Source: Periweissella fabaria
GTDB lineage: Bacteria > Bacillota > Bacilli > Lactobacillales > Lactobacillaceae
Assembly: GCF_918814575.1 (NCBI RefSeq)
Contig: NZ_CAKKNS010000002.1
Location: forward strand, 152,394 to 216,393
Reading direction: 5' to 3'
DNA: 64,000 nucleotides
Below the pieces are notes generated by a model. It saw only the letters and a program-made list of their open reading frames with translations, was not told the DNA's origin and did no database searches. The position numbers and the translations under genes were made by a program. Positions 26,536 to 36,335 of this stretch are shown in pieces; positions within the stretch are counted from its first letter, which is position 1; each line of letters opens with the position of its first letter.

Positions 26536-27480
26536 ATGAATAAGCCAAGTATTTCAATAATTATACCAATCTATAATGTTGCTGAATTCTTATCTCAAGC
26601 AATTGAATCAGTGATTAAGCAAACTTATACAAATCTCGAAATTTTACTAATTGATGATGGATCAACTGATAATTCTGGCAAAATTGCTGAATCCTTTGCC
26701 CAGCAAGATGCCCGAATTAAAGTCTTTCATAAAAAAAATGGTGGTTTATCTGATTCCCGTAATTTTGGTTTAAAGCGAGCAACAGGGGAATATATTTATT
26801 TCTTTGATTCAGATGATGTGTTGAATCTGAACTTTATGAGTACTGCAATGCAAGATCTTACGCGAACAGGTGCAGAGATATTTAGCGGAAATTACTGTTT
26901 AATAGATGAACAAAACAGAGCAAGCTCGATTGGTCGTAAACGTGGGGCAAGTGATGAAGTACTTACCGGAGTTGATAGTTTAACATTGTTACTTGAAAAT
27001 TATATGGATAGTTATGTCTGGCAATTTGTCTTCAAACGAAGTATTTTAACGGAAATACCATTTAAATTTGAGAATATGTTGTACGAAGATTTAGTAGCTA
27101 CTCCACAATTATTAATTCGTGCAAATAAAGTTGTTTTTAATAGTCAGCCACTCTATCAGTATCGGATTCGGCAAACATCAATTGTGCATAGTACTTCTTT
27201 GAGAAAGTTAAATGACTTACAAGTGGGCGTTGAATATTTCACTGCTTTTATGCGGGATAGGCTACAAGCATCAACGACTGATCTTAATAAATGGCGTTTT
27301 CCCTTATTATTAACCTTATACGTTGGCTTTATTAAGTTTCGTAAAGATATCACTTCAACCCAGTTAAAAGACCTCAAACGTGATATTATGGCCGCAAAAA
27401 AAGATGTAACAAATATTTCAAATATTGAAAAATTAAAATTTTATCTAATCAAATTTAATTTAATTAAATTTGTAAGATAA
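26536..27480 (+). CDS. Glycosyltransferase family 2
   Basis: 314 residues, GT-A fold. SISIIIPIYNVAEFLSQAIE and IDDGSTDNS form the donor site, KNGGLSDSRNFGL follows, and FFDSDD is the DXD element. ATG 26536 begins one base after the previous stop codon; the frame is open further upstream but that part overlaps the pyruvyl transferase. It resembles the next gene closely, suggesting duplication within the locus. Confidence 0.85.
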   Translation: MNKPSISIIIPIYNVAEFLSQAIESVIKQTYTNLEILLIDDGSTDNSGKIAESFAQQDARIKVFHKKNGGLSDSRNFGLKRATGEYIYFFDSDDVLNLNFMSTAMQDLTRTGAEIFSGNYCLIDEQNRASSIGRKRGASDEVLTGVDSLTLLLENYMDSYVWQFVFKRSILTEIPFKFENMLYEDLVATPQLLIRANKVVFNSQPLYQYRIRQTSIVHSTSLRKLNDLQVGVEYFTAFMRDRLQASTTDLNKWRFPLLLTLYVGFIKFRKDITSTQLKDLKRDIMAAKKDVTNISNIEKLKFYLIKFNLIKFVR

Positions 27481-27522
27481 AATTTTTCTACTTTAAAAAA
27501 GAATTTATAGAGGTAAGATTTG

Positions 27523-28536
27523 ATGCAAACTGAAGTTTCCTCACCGTTCTATCAACAACCATTAGTGTCAATTGTGGTACCTATTTATAATGTTAACAAA
27601 TTTCTCAAACCAGCTTTGGCAAGTGTTCAAGCCCAAACTTATCAGAATTTAGAAGTATTATTAATTGATGATGGTTCAACCGATGATTCGGGTGAAATTG
27701 CCGACGATTTTGCAAGTCGAGATTCACGTTTTGTTGTGCATCATGTTAAAAATGGGGGACTTTCATCCGCACGGAATGTTGGAATTAAACATGCAACCGG
27801 TGAATTTATTTATTTTTTTGATTCGGATGATCTTATCAAAGAAACTTTAATTGAAAAGGCAGTTAAATTAGCGATAAAGAATAATTGTGCAGCCGTAATC
27901 TTTGATTATGAACAAATTGATGAATCTGGAAACATTATTCCGAGTGCATATGGGCACGGTGATGTTTATCAGACGCAGCAACTTTCTAATCATGTAGTTT
28001 TAGCACATTTATTCCAACAAGATATTATCATTACAGCATGGTCATATCTTGTTAAACGTAATGTCATTACTGATAATCATATCGAATTTACGGTAGGCCG
28101 CCTGCATGAGGATATGAATACAACCCCATTGGTATTGTGGTATGCTGACAATATTGGTGTTTTAAATGAACGTTTATATCAATATCGGGTTCGGCAAGGA
28201 TCAATTATGAAAGATTTGAAACCGAAAAATTTGATTGATTCCGTTTGGATGCTTAAACAAATTGAAAATTTTTTGAAACAAAATAATCTGCTTAATGAAC
28301 AAAAGAATAAATTTGCTTGGCTAGTCCATCAGACTCTCCTACCATATGTTTTCAACATCTCAGATAAATTCTTACGTGAAAATCCAACAACTAAAAAGGA
28401 TTATTTTTACTTGTTAGAAAGTGCCTATCAAGAAATTGAAATTGACAGTCGCACAATGCGTAAATTAAAATTATCAAAAATACCCGGTGTGAGTGGCTTA
28501 AAGCGTTGTTTAAAGCACCAATCAAGTATTTTCTAA
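27523..28536 (+). CDS. Glycosyltransferase family 2
   Basis: 337 residues, GT-A fold, with SIVVPIYNVNKFL, IDDGSTDDSGE, KNGGLSSARNVG and FFDSDD. ATG 27523 follows AGAGGT; an adjacent TTG at 27520 is less likely. Similarity to 26536-27480 runs through the whole N-terminal domain and into YQYRxRQ(T/G)SI, so the two are paralogues that probably add different sugars. Confidence 0.85.
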   Translation: MQTEVSSPFYQQPLVSIVVPIYNVNKFLKPALASVQAQTYQNLEVLLIDDGSTDDSGEIADDFASRDSRFVVHHVKNGGLSSARNVGIKHATGEFIYFFDSDDLIKETLIEKAVKLAIKNNCAAVIFDYEQIDESGNIIPSAYGHGDVYQTQQLSNHVVLAHLFQQDIIITAWSYLVKRNVITDNHIEFTVGRLHEDMNTTPLVLWYADNIGVLNERLYQYRVRQGSIMKDLKPKNLIDSVWMLKQIENFLKQNNLLNEQKNKFAWLVHQTLLPYVFNISDKFLRENPTTKKDYFYLLESAYQEIEIDSRTMRKLKLSKIPGVSGLKRCLKHQSSIF

Positions 28537-28554
28537 TTAGAAAAGGACGACAAT

Positions 28555-29946
28555 ATGTTTTCGAACAGTGTAAAGCGGTTATTTAGTAACTCGCTAATTT
28601 TTTCAATTGGAACATTGGGAACTAAAGTAATTGGCTTCTTGATGGTTCCTTTCTACACGTATTTTTTAACAAAAGGGCAGTTTGGGGTTGTTGATTTAAT
28701 ATCAACAACCGTCGCAATGCTAACTCCGGTTGTCACTTTAAGTGTTTTTGATGCGATTTTTCGCTTTACAATGGATAAGAATTTTGAGAATAAAATTTTA
28801 TTCTCAAACGGGCTAGTTATTACGCTGCTAGGTAGTCTTATTACCTTGATAGTTGGTGGAATTGCCCAAGGGGTAGGCTACCAATATGGAATTTTATTAG
28901 CAATTTTATTAGTGCTAAGTGTTGTCAATTCATTTTTGCAATATTTTGTGCGGGGAATTGGCTATGTAAAGTTATTTGCTGTTACTGGAATTGTTGGGAC
29001 GTCATTATCAGCGATATTGAATATTTTATTCATCTGGTATTTTAAGTTAGGTACTAACGGATACCTATATGGGATGGTTGGCGCCCAATTAGGGTCTTTA
29101 ATATTAATCGTAGCAGTTATTAAGCCGTGGCAATATGTTGACTTTAATTTAGTATCAACGGCTAATGCGCTTAAATTACTACGTTATAGTGTGCCAATGA
29201 TTCCCAATGCTTTTGCATGGTGGTTTACCAATGATGCCAATCGTTTCTTTATTTTGTTTTTCTTAGGCGCATCAGCTAATGGTATTTACGCAGTTGCTAA
29301 TAAAATTCCGTCAATTTTAACAATTTTCTTTACGGTCTTTAACCAGGCATGGCAAATTTCAGCTGTTGATGAATTTGAATCTGAAAATAATTCAACGTTC
29401 TATAGCATGGTTTTTAATAATTTGATTCATTTTTCTTTTCTAGTGATGGCTGGATTATTATTGATTTTAAAACCATTAATGCACGTTTTAGTTGCTCCAA
29501 GCTTTTATTCAGCCTGGGAATTTGTACCATTTTTGATGTTAGCGATGATTTTTTCAAATTTATCAGGGTTCTTAGGGAGCACGTATATTGCTGCTAAAAT
29601 GACAACGAAGTTATTTTCAACGACGATTTATGGAATGTTGACTAATATTGCTTTTAATGCATTATTAATCCCATTAATTGGGCTAAATGGAGCTGGATTA
29701 GGAAGTGCTCTAGGTTTCCTAGCGGTAATGATTATTCGATTGAAGCAAACAAAAGCATTTGTCACAATAAATGTGAATTGGGTGCCTTTGACGATCCATT
29801 TAATCATGACAGCCTTGATGTATGCAACTTTGCACATTGAAAATCAGTTTTTGATGTTTAGTTTGTTAATTGTCTTTTTTGGAATTACAGTCGCTTTAGC
29901 TGGAAAAGATGTCTTCGTATTTTTAAAGCGTCGTAAAATCAGTTAA
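28555..29946 (+). CDS. Wzx-type polysaccharide flippase, EPS locus 1
   Basis: 463 residues, about 12-14 membrane spans, of the MOP/MATE-like polysaccharide transporter family. The N-terminus (NSLIFSIGTLGTKVIGFLMVPFYTYFLTKGQFG) is characteristic; shortened here to GFLMVPFYTYFLTKGQFG. It would flip the lipid-linked repeat unit outward for the EpsG-type polymerase. It is the last gene of EPS locus 1 and is followed by a terminator. Confidence 0.85.
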   Translation: MFSNSVKRLFSNSLIFSIGTLGTKVIGFLMVPFYTYFLTKGQFGVVDLISTTVAMLTPVVTLSVFDAIFRFTMDKNFENKILFSNGLVITLLGSLITLIVGGIAQGVGYQYGILLAILLVLSVVNSFLQYFVRGIGYVKLFAVTGIVGTSLSAILNILFIWYFKLGTNGYLYGMVGAQLGSLILIVAVIKPWQYVDFNLVSTANALKLLRYSVPMIPNAFAWWFTNDANRFFILFFLGASANGIYAVANKIPSILTIFFTVFNQAWQISAVDEFESENNSTFYSMVFNNLIHFSFLVMAGLLLILKPLMHVLVAPSFYSAWEFVPFLMLAMIFSNLSGFLGSTYIAAKMTTKLFSTTIYGMLTNIAFNALLIPLIGLNGAGLGSALGFLAVMIIRLKQTKAFVTINVNWVPLTIHLIMTALMYATLHIENQFLMFSLLIVFFGITVALAGKDVFVFLKRRKIS

Positions 29947-29965
29947 GTAGTAAAATAAAAATAAA

Positions 29966-30003
29966 AAGCAGCTTGGAGAATAAAATCTTCCAAGCTGTTT
30001 TTT
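29966..30003 (+). terminator. Terminator of EPS locus 1
   Basis: CAGCTTGGA / TCCAAGCTG stem with an internal loop and a T6 tail; closely similar to the hairpin after the MFS gene at 17606-17640. Confidence 0.85.
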
Positions 30004-30033
30004 AGTCTATTAAAAAAATATTCAATTCCAAAA

Positions 30034-30047
30034 TGTAAACGCTTGCA
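30034..30047 (+). promoter_or_regulatory. cre site (CcpA) upstream of the trehalose operon
   Basis: TGTAAACGCTTGCA matches the catabolite-responsive element consensus TGWAANCGNTNWCA closely. It overlaps the -35 box, so CcpA binding would repress the operon when preferred sugars are present. Confidence 0.8.
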
Positions 30048-30070
30048 AAAAATAAAAAAGATGTTATATT
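30043..30070 (+). promoter_or_regulatory. Trehalose operon promoter
   Basis: TTGCAA (30043-30048), 16-bp spacer, TATATT (30065-30070). The -35 lies inside the cre site, and the operator at 30084-30095 lies just downstream of the expected start. Confidence 0.7.
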
Positions 30071-30083
30071 AAGTATATAAAAG

Positions 30084-30095
30084 TTGTACGTACAA
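30084..30095 (+). promoter_or_regulatory. TreR-type operator
   Basis: TTGTACGTACAA is a perfect 12-bp palindrome centred about +13 relative to the predicted transcription start. It resembles the B. subtilis TreR operator core (TTGTATATACAA). The GntR-family TreR encoded at 47965-48687 is the likely binder; the operon genes fit trehalose use. Confidence 0.72.
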
Positions 30096-30124
30096 GTTAA
30101 TAGACATTATTTAGGAGAATTATT

Positions 30125-30613
30125 ATGTTTGGAATTGGAAAGAAAAAAGCACAGTTGATTGAAGATACTAAGTTATACGCTCCCATAGATGGTCAAATAA
30201 TTGAATTAGCTTCCGTTTCAGATCCGGTTTTTGCTAAGAAGATGATGGGGGAAGGTTTTGCGATCACACCAACTGGAAGCCAAGTAGTGTCTCCGGTTGC
30301 GGCGACGGTCACAATGATTGAAGGGCATGCAATCGGATTGAAACGTGCGGATGGCTTAGAAGTTTTAGTCCATTTAGGCCTTGATACAGTGACACTAAAT
30401 GGAGCGCCATTCAACGCACTTGTTAAGGCTGGCGATGTTGTTGAAGGGGGCACGCCCGTCATAGAAGTTGATTGGGAAGCCGTTAAGGATGCGGGGTTAG
30501 AAACAACAACGATGATTGTATTTACAAATACTAATGACGTATTAGCAGATTTTGATGTTCAATACCAAGTGGTAACGGCCGGTGAACAAATCGGTAGTGC
30601 AACTGTTAAATAA
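30125..30613 (+). CDS. PTS glucose-type IIA protein
   Basis: 162-residue EIIA of the glucose superfamily (Crr-like). H83 in LEVLVHLGLDTV is the phosphorylated histidine and H68 in MIEGHAIGLK is its catalytic partner; SPVAATV and APIDGQIIELASVSD are also conserved. As a separate IIA it supplies phosphate to the following IIBC protein, which lacks a IIA domain. It is the first gene of the trehalose operon, under cre and the TreR-type operator. Confidence 0.9.
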   Translation: MFGIGKKKAQLIEDTKLYAPIDGQIIELASVSDPVFAKKMMGEGFAITPTGSQVVSPVAATVTMIEGHAIGLKRADGLEVLVHLGLDTVTLNGAPFNALVKAGDVVEGGTPVIEVDWEAVKDAGLETTTMIVFTNTNDVLADFDVQYQVVTAGEQIGSATVK

Positions 30614-30627
30614 AAGGGGAATGGCTA

Positions 30628-32136
30628 ATGGCAGATTACAAAGAACTTGCAAGTAACATTATTGAAAATGTTGGTGGTGCGGGTAATGTGGATAAAGTAA
30701 TTCACTGCATCACACGGTTACGGTTTTACTTAAAGGATGAAAAGAAAGCTAATGATGCGGCCTTTGAAGATATGGCTGGGGTCGCTGGATCACTATACAA
30801 TAAAGGATTAGGTCAATACCAAGTTGTAATTGGCCCAGCTGTGGCTGATGTCTACGATGAAGTTGTTGCTCAATTAGGTGATCGGGTTGTCGATGTGGAA
30901 GCGACTGAGAATGCGACCGCTGAAGCTGAAGGTGTAAACAATAACAAACCGACTAATTTATTTGGTTGGCTTGCATATGGCTTTAAAGTTTTGATTGGGA
31001 CAATTACGGGTTCAATGATCCCTGTAATTGGGTTATTAGCCGCTGGGGGGATGTTGAATGGGTTCTTGACGATTTTATCAGATCCAAAATTACTTGGTTG
31101 GGTATCACCAACATCAACAACCTTTACATTAGTTCAATCAATGGCAATGGCACCATTCTACTTCTTACCAGTTTTAGTTGGATTCACCGCAGCCCAACAC
31201 ATGAAGTCAGATCCGTTGACAGTTGCAGCCATTGGAGCGTTGCTTATTAAGCCAGAAGTTGTGGCGATTGCCACTGGTAAGGCAACTTCACATTTACTTG
31301 GTATGCCCATTAATGCCTCATTCTTTGGCTTACCAATAACTGTCCCTAACTACGCCTACACAATTTTTCCAATTATTTTTGCGGCATGGTTAGCTCGTCC
31401 GGTTGGTAACTTCTTCAAAAAACACTTACCAGTTGCTATCCGCTCAATTTTCCAACCATTATTTACTATCTTTATCGTTGGTTCAGTGGTGCTTGTTATT
31501 ATGGGACCAGTGATTACATTACTTTCATCAGGAATTTCAGTGGCGGTTAATGCCTTGATTAACTGGAATTACGCTTTATCAGGTTTAATTATTGGTGGTT
31601 TGTACCAAGTGCTTGTTATCTTCGGGTTACACTGGATGGTTGTGCCTTTGATTGCGAATGAAATCGCCCAACAAGGCCAATCACCATTAAATGCATTAGT
31701 TAATTTCACAATGATTGCCCAAGGGGCTGGAGCACTTGCAGTCTTCTTTAAAACTAAGAATGCTAACCTTAAAGGACTTGCCGGAGCAGGTACCTTATCA
31801 GCCTTTGCTGGAATTACCGAACCTGCGATGTATGGAATTAACTTGAAATATGGGAAAGTTTTCTGGACAGCCAATATCGGTGGGGCCGTTGGTGGTTTGA
31901 TTGCTGGTCTCTTCCACCTACACATGTACGGATTTACTGGTTCACTAGTTGGTTTCCCATCATTTGCATCATCAAAAGATAACCCTCATAACTTATTGAT
32001 TTTCGTTATCGCATCAATTGCAACTATCGTAGTTGGTTTCTTATGCACTTACTTCTTTGGTTTTAGTGATAAAGACCTTGATAAGAAAACGAAAACCGTT
32101 GCTAAGAAAAATGTCTTTAAAGACGCTGTCCAATAA
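30628..32136 (+). CDS. treB: PTS trehalose-type IIBC permease
   Basis: 502 residues. The IIB domain (1 to about 85) carries the phosphocysteine C27 in VIHCITRLRFYLKD; the IIC domain (about 110-485) has roughly ten spans and the substrate-site motif GITEPAMYGINLKYGK. No C-terminal IIA is present, which explains the separate IIA gene 14 bp upstream. It imports trehalose as trehalose 6-phosphate. The sugar is inferred from the adjacent hydrolase and operator, since sucrose- and beta-glucoside-type IIBC proteins are similar. Confidence 0.85.
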   Translation: MADYKELASNIIENVGGAGNVDKVIHCITRLRFYLKDEKKANDAAFEDMAGVAGSLYNKGLGQYQVVIGPAVADVYDEVVAQLGDRVVDVEATENATAEAEGVNNNKPTNLFGWLAYGFKVLIGTITGSMIPVIGLLAAGGMLNGFLTILSDPKLLGWVSPTSTTFTLVQSMAMAPFYFLPVLVGFTAAQHMKSDPLTVAAIGALLIKPEVVAIATGKATSHLLGMPINASFFGLPITVPNYAYTIFPIIFAAWLARPVGNFFKKHLPVAIRSIFQPLFTIFIVGSVVLVIMGPVITLLSSGISVAVNALINWNYALSGLIIGGLYQVLVIFGLHWMVVPLIANEIAQQGQSPLNALVNFTMIAQGAGALAVFFKTKNANLKGLAGAGTLSAFAGITEPAMYGINLKYGKVFWTANIGGAVGGLIAGLFHLHMYGFTGSLVGFPSFASSKDNPHNLLIFVIASIATIVVGFLCTYFFGFSDKDLDKKTKTVAKKNVFKDAVQ

Positions 32137-32166
32137 TGTTCACATTGCATGAGGAGAATATAGAAT

Positions 32167-33810
32167 ATGTTAGATTTAACCAAACAAGTTGTATATCAAA
32201 CTTATCCAAAGTCGTTTAAAGACTCAAATGGTGATGGGGTTGGAGATTTACCAGGAATTATTGAAAAATTACCTTATTTAGCTGAATTAGGAATTGATTT
32301 TATCTGGCTCAATCCATTTTACCCATCACCACAAAATGATAATGGCTATGATATTAGTGATTATTGTGCAGTGGATCCCTTATTTGGGACGATGGCTGAT
32401 TTTGAACACTTGGTTAACGAAGCGGCAAAACTAAATATCAAGGTCATTATTGATATGGTTTTTAACCACGTTTCAACTGAGCATGTCTGGTTTCAAAAGG
32501 CGCTAGCAGGGGATAAACAGTACCAAGATTACTTTTTATTACGCCAACGTCAAGCTGATGGTAGTCATCCTAACCACTGGCAATCAAAGTTTGGTGGTTC
32601 AGCGTGGGCGCCATTTGGCGATACAGAATATGATTTTCTACATTTATATGACCCAACACAAGCTGACTTAAACTGGCGTAATCCAGCCGTGGTTGCCGAA
32701 CTCAAGCATGTTTTGGATTTCTGGCTAGCTAAGGGTGTCCGGGGCTTCCGCTTTGATGTGATTAACGTAATTGGTAAGGATCCAGAATTACTTGATTCAC
32801 CAGCGGGGACCAATGAAAAGTTAATGTATACGGATAAACCTATTGTGCATGATTACATTCGTGAATTAAACGAAGCAACATTTGGTAAGTATGCAGATGT
32901 GATTACCGTTGGGGAATTGAGTTCAACAACGATTGAAAACGCTAATCTATATACGCGTCCTGATCGCCATGAACTATCAATGTCATTTAGCTTTCACCAC
33001 TTAAAAGTTGATTACGAAAATGGTGAAAAATGGACTAATATACCATATGACTTTGAAGCTTTACGCACATTGTTACATCAATGGGGTACAGGAATGGCAG
33101 CTGGTGGGGGGATGCCAGCGTGGTTTTGGAATAATCATGATCAACCACGCGGTTTGAATCGGTTTATCTTAAATCCCCAATATTACAGCCAAGGAGCACG
33201 TTTACTAGCAATGGTAGTGCACTTGAATCGCGGGGTGCCATATATATACATGGGTGAAGAAATTGGGATGCGTGATCCAGAATTTACTAGTATCGAGCAA
33301 TATAATGATGTTGAAGCGCATAATGCGTATAAGATGTTGCTAACGCAAGGTAAATCTGTTGCCGAAGCATTTGCAATTGTTAAGACGAAAGCCCGTGATA
33401 ATGCACGGACGCCAATGCAATGGGATACATCCGCTCACGCTGGCTTTACTACGGGGACACCATGGTTGGGATTAGCTGATTATACAGATATCAATGTCGC
33501 AACTGAATTGGCAAAGCCTAATAACTTGTATACGTTCTATCAAAAGTTGATTCAGCTACGTAAAACACAAGCTACTATTGCTGATGGCAGCTATCAGGTA
33601 GTTTATACCACGATACCAGAAGTATTTGCTTTCATTCGCGAAATAAATGAAGAAAAAATATTGATGGTTGCTCACTTTGGTGAAAAACCAACGGTAATTG
33701 ATCTTGGTGAATTTAGTGATGGTGAATTACTGATTAGTAGTTATGAAAAAGTCCGTTTAGAACAGGATTATGCACTACGGCCATATGAAGCATTAGCGAT
33801 TAGGATTTAA
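32167..33810 (+). CDS. treC: Alpha,alpha-phosphotrehalase (trehalose-6-phosphate hydrolase)
   Basis: 547-residue cytoplasmic GH13 enzyme that splits trehalose 6-phosphate into glucose and glucose 6-phosphate. All GH13 regions are intact: DMVFNH (D96, N100, H101), GFRFD (R195, nucleophile D197), VGE (acid/base E250) and NNHD (H324, stabiliser D325), with Y61/D62 in the substrate pocket. Length and QPRGLNRF fit TreC. It is the last gene of the operon and is paralogous to the catalytically altered protein at 48945-50555. Confidence 0.9.
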   Translation: MLDLTKQVVYQTYPKSFKDSNGDGVGDLPGIIEKLPYLAELGIDFIWLNPFYPSPQNDNGYDISDYCAVDPLFGTMADFEHLVNEAAKLNIKVIIDMVFNHVSTEHVWFQKALAGDKQYQDYFLLRQRQADGSHPNHWQSKFGGSAWAPFGDTEYDFLHLYDPTQADLNWRNPAVVAELKHVLDFWLAKGVRGFRFDVINVIGKDPELLDSPAGTNEKLMYTDKPIVHDYIRELNEATFGKYADVITVGELSSTTIENANLYTRPDRHELSMSFSFHHLKVDYENGEKWTNIPYDFEALRTLLHQWGTGMAAGGGMPAWFWNNHDQPRGLNRFILNPQYYSQGARLLAMVVHLNRGVPYIYMGEEIGMRDPEFTSIEQYNDVEAHNAYKMLLTQGKSVAEAFAIVKTKARDNARTPMQWDTSAHAGFTTGTPWLGLADYTDINVATELAKPNNLYTFYQKLIQLRKTQATIADGSYQVVYTTIPEVFAFIREINEEKILMVAHFGEKPTVIDLGEFSDGELLISSYEKVRLEQDYALRPYEALAIRI

Positions 33811-33816
33811 TAATAG

Positions 33817-33860
33817 AAGGTATGTTAGGAGTTAATTAAGCTCTTAACATATCTTTTTTA
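33817..33860 (+). terminator. Terminator of the trehalose operon
   Basis: AGGTATGTTAGGAG and CTCTTAACATATCT pair through a 14-bp stem with G-U pairs, followed by TTTTTATTTT. Confidence 0.75.
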
Positions 33861-33985
33861 TTTTGAATAAATACATATTAAAACTTAATACGTTATTTAT
33901 TTTTCTTGAATTTAGTGATAAAGTTATAAATGTTAATTTTTTAAAATATTCATAAGAAATAAGTAATTGTAAGGATGAGATGTTT

Positions 33986-34582
33986 ATGTATATCAAAATA
34001 GGAAAGAGAATGGCGGATACTTTATTCGCAGTTATTTTATTAATTTTAACTTCGCCAATTTTACTAATTACGGCATTAGCTATTAAGCTTAACTCACCAG
34101 GTCCAATTATTTTTCGGCAACAACGAGCAGGATTAAATTCACAACCATTTGAATTGTATAAATTCAGATCAATGAAGATTGAAACACCGGAAGTTGCCTC
34201 AAATGATTTAAATGGTATGGATTACAATACATCAGTAGGTAAATTTATTCGTAAGCTATCAATCGATGAATTACCGCAATTATTTAACGTTTTAAAAGGT
34301 GATATGAGTGTAATTGGTCCACGGCCGGTAATTTTGAAGGAAACACATTTGATCGGATTACGGCAGCAAAAACATGCTGATGGTGTTAAGCCAGGAATAA
34401 CGGGCTTAGCGCAAATTAATGGTCGTGATGATATGGATGATGATACTAAGGCTGACTGGGATGAAAATTATGTTAAAAATCTTACTATGAATTTAGACAT
34501 TAAGATTTTTATTAAAACAATTATTTCAGTTATTAAGCGTGACGGAATCGTTGAAGAAAAAATAAAAGATGAGGTACGGTAG
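33986..34582 (+). CDS. Priming sugar-phosphate transferase, EPS locus 2
   Basis: 198-residue sugar transferase, paralogue of 20742-21341 (shared YKFRSMKIETPEVASNDLNG-type segment, cited in part as YKFRSM, SIDELPQLFNVLKGDMS, ITGLAQ(I/V)NGRD). It has one N-terminal membrane segment and transfers sugar-1-phosphate to undecaprenyl phosphate. ATG 33986 matches the paralogue's start with the ribosome-binding site AAGGA ten bases upstream; ATG 33980 is an alternative. It is the first gene of EPS locus 2. Confidence 0.87.
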   Translation: MYIKIGKRMADTLFAVILLILTSPILLITALAIKLNSPGPIIFRQQRAGLNSQPFELYKFRSMKIETPEVASNDLNGMDYNTSVGKFIRKLSIDELPQLFNVLKGDMSVIGPRPVILKETHLIGLRQQKHADGVKPGITGLAQINGRDDMDDDTKADWDENYVKNLTMNLDIKIFIKTIISVIKRDGIVEEKIKDEVR

Positions 34583-34587
34583 AAAGA

Positions 34588-35355
34588 ATGATTGATATAC
34601 ATAGTCATTTGCTTCCAGGTATTGATGATGGTAGTCAAAACTGGGAAACATCATTAGATCTCGCTCGTCAAGCTGTCAATGACGGTATTGAAGTTGCCTT
34701 GATGACGCCACATCATCGTAATGGTAGATATGATAATCCAGCAGAACAGGTAACTAAGTTAACAGATGAATTTCAAATATTATTAACAGAAAATAATATT
34801 CCTTTGAAAGTATTTCCATCACAAGAAGTTAGAATCAATAGTGAGATACTAGCTGATTTAAAGGCTGGTGAAATTCTTGGTACCGATGAAGCTGCCAAAT
34901 ATTTTTTACTAGAGTTTCCAGACAATTCAGTTCCAAGCTTCACGAATGATTTAGTATTTCGAATTTTGCAAACCGGAGTTACGCCAATTATTGTCCATCC
35001 AGAACGGAATACCGCATTGATGGCCCGTCCAGAGGAATTGTTTGAACTAATTAATCAGGGGGCAATCTCACAAATAACTGCTAGCAGTTTAGTTGGAACT
35101 TTTGGTAAATCTGTTCAAGCCTTTACGCAAGATATCATAAAAAATGGTTTGACGCATTTAATTGCATCGGATGCCCATCATTTACCTGGACGTAAGTACG
35201 AAATGACAGCCGCCTTTAATGCTTTAGAAAATTTAATTGATCACCGCCATGTCCGTGCTTTCAAGCATAATGCCAAAGCAGTTGTGAATGGCGATTCTAT
35301 TATACGCTTTGATGAAACATTAATAAGAAAGCGGAAACTCTTTTCAAAATATTAA
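34588..35355 (+). CDS. CpsB/Wzh-type protein-tyrosine phosphatase (PHP fold)
   Basis: 255-residue Mn-dependent phosphatase of the CpsB/YwqE family, which removes phosphate from the CpsD tyrosine kinase. Metal-binding motifs are IDIHSHLLPGIDDG at the start, MTPHH, EFPD, HPERN and SDAHH. It begins 6 bp after the priming transferase, with LCP, CpsC and CpsD genes following, so this is the classical Gram-positive polysaccharide control module. Confidence 0.9.
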   Translation: MIDIHSHLLPGIDDGSQNWETSLDLARQAVNDGIEVALMTPHHRNGRYDNPAEQVTKLTDEFQILLTENNIPLKVFPSQEVRINSEILADLKAGEILGTDEAAKYFLLEFPDNSVPSFTNDLVFRILQTGVTPIIVHPERNTALMARPEELFELINQGAISQITASSLVGTFGKSVQAFTQDIIKNGLTHLIASDAHHLPGRKYEMTAAFNALENLIDHRHVRAFKHNAKAVVNGDSIIRFDETLIRKRKLFSKY

Positions 35356-35367
35356 AAGGAAGAAATT

Positions 35368-36315
35368 ATGAGAAATTCTAGAAAAAATCATAAACACCAT
35401 ACAAAGCATAAGGCATTAAAAATTATCGCCATCTTAATGGTTTTAGTTGTCGTGGCAGCGGGATCAGTCTTTGCCATTTATTACCATAATGCGCGTAGTT
35501 TATTTGAAACTAGTTATGCCCCATCACATGGTAAAAAACTCCGTAATAGTGATTCGTTAGTTGATAATAAGAAACCGATATCAATCCTACTACTAGGTAC
35601 TGATACTGGTGCTTTGGGGCGTGATTACAAGGGACGGACTGATAGTATGATGGTGCTAACTTTAAACCCAATCAAGCAATTAACAACCATCACTAGTATT
35701 GCCCGTGATACCCGGACTGATATCGCCGGTTATCCAGAGTTTAGTCCATCTAAGATTAATGCAGCTTATGCCTATGGCTCAGCAGGAACAGCAATGACAA
35801 CGGTCCAAAATTTAATTGGTAATCCAATTGATTTCTATGTGTTAATTAATATGGGGGGGCTTGAAAAGGTAATTAATGAAGTTGGAGGAGTTGATGTTAT
35901 GTCACCATTAACATTTAACTTTGCGGGATATTCCTTTATAAAGGGACAAACATATCATATGGATGGAAATAAAGCATTAGAATTTTCACGGATGCGGCAT
36001 GAAGATCCGCAAGGTGATTATGGTCGTCAAAATCGACAACGATTAGTCCTTATGGCCCTTATCGATGAACTTAAAAAGCCATCAAATCTTGCCGATACTA
36101 AATTGTTAAGCATGTTTACTAAGAATGTACGAACTGATTTACAGTTTAATCAATTACAGGACTTAATTATTAATTATCGTGATGCTTCAAAAACAGTTAC
36201 ACAAGATCATATGCAAGGTAATGGCCAGATGATTAATGGACAATCATTTGAAGTTGTTCCAACAGCAGAAAAAAATCGTGTTTCAGCAGAAATTGCTAAG
36301 GCACTAGAACAATAG
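35368..36315 (+). CDS. LytR-CpsA-Psr (LCP) family glycopolymer transferase
   Basis: 315 residues. A basic N-terminus (RNSRKNHKHHTKHK) is followed by a single membrane span (about 20-40) and an extracellular LCP domain with LLGTDT, GRTDSMMVLTL, SIARDTRTDI and EFSRMRHEDPQGDYGRQNRQR (cited from FSRMRH to GRQNRQR). LCP enzymes attach polymers from the lipid carrier to peptidoglycan. Its place suggests the locus 2 polymer is wall-linked. Confidence 0.9.
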   Translation: MRNSRKNHKHHTKHKALKIIAILMVLVVVAAGSVFAIYYHNARSLFETSYAPSHGKKLRNSDSLVDNKKPISILLLGTDTGALGRDYKGRTDSMMVLTLNPIKQLTTITSIARDTRTDIAGYPEFSPSKINAAYAYGSAGTAMTTVQNLIGNPIDFYVLINMGGLEKVINEVGGVDVMSPLTFNFAGYSFIKGQTYHMDGNKALEFSRMRHEDPQGDYGRQNRQRLVLMALIDELKKPSNLADTKLLSMFTKNVRTDLQFNQLQDLIINYRDASKTVTQDHMQGNGQMINGQSFEVVPTAEKNRVSAEIAKALEQ

Positions 36316-36335
36316 ATTGAGGAAATATCAACAAA

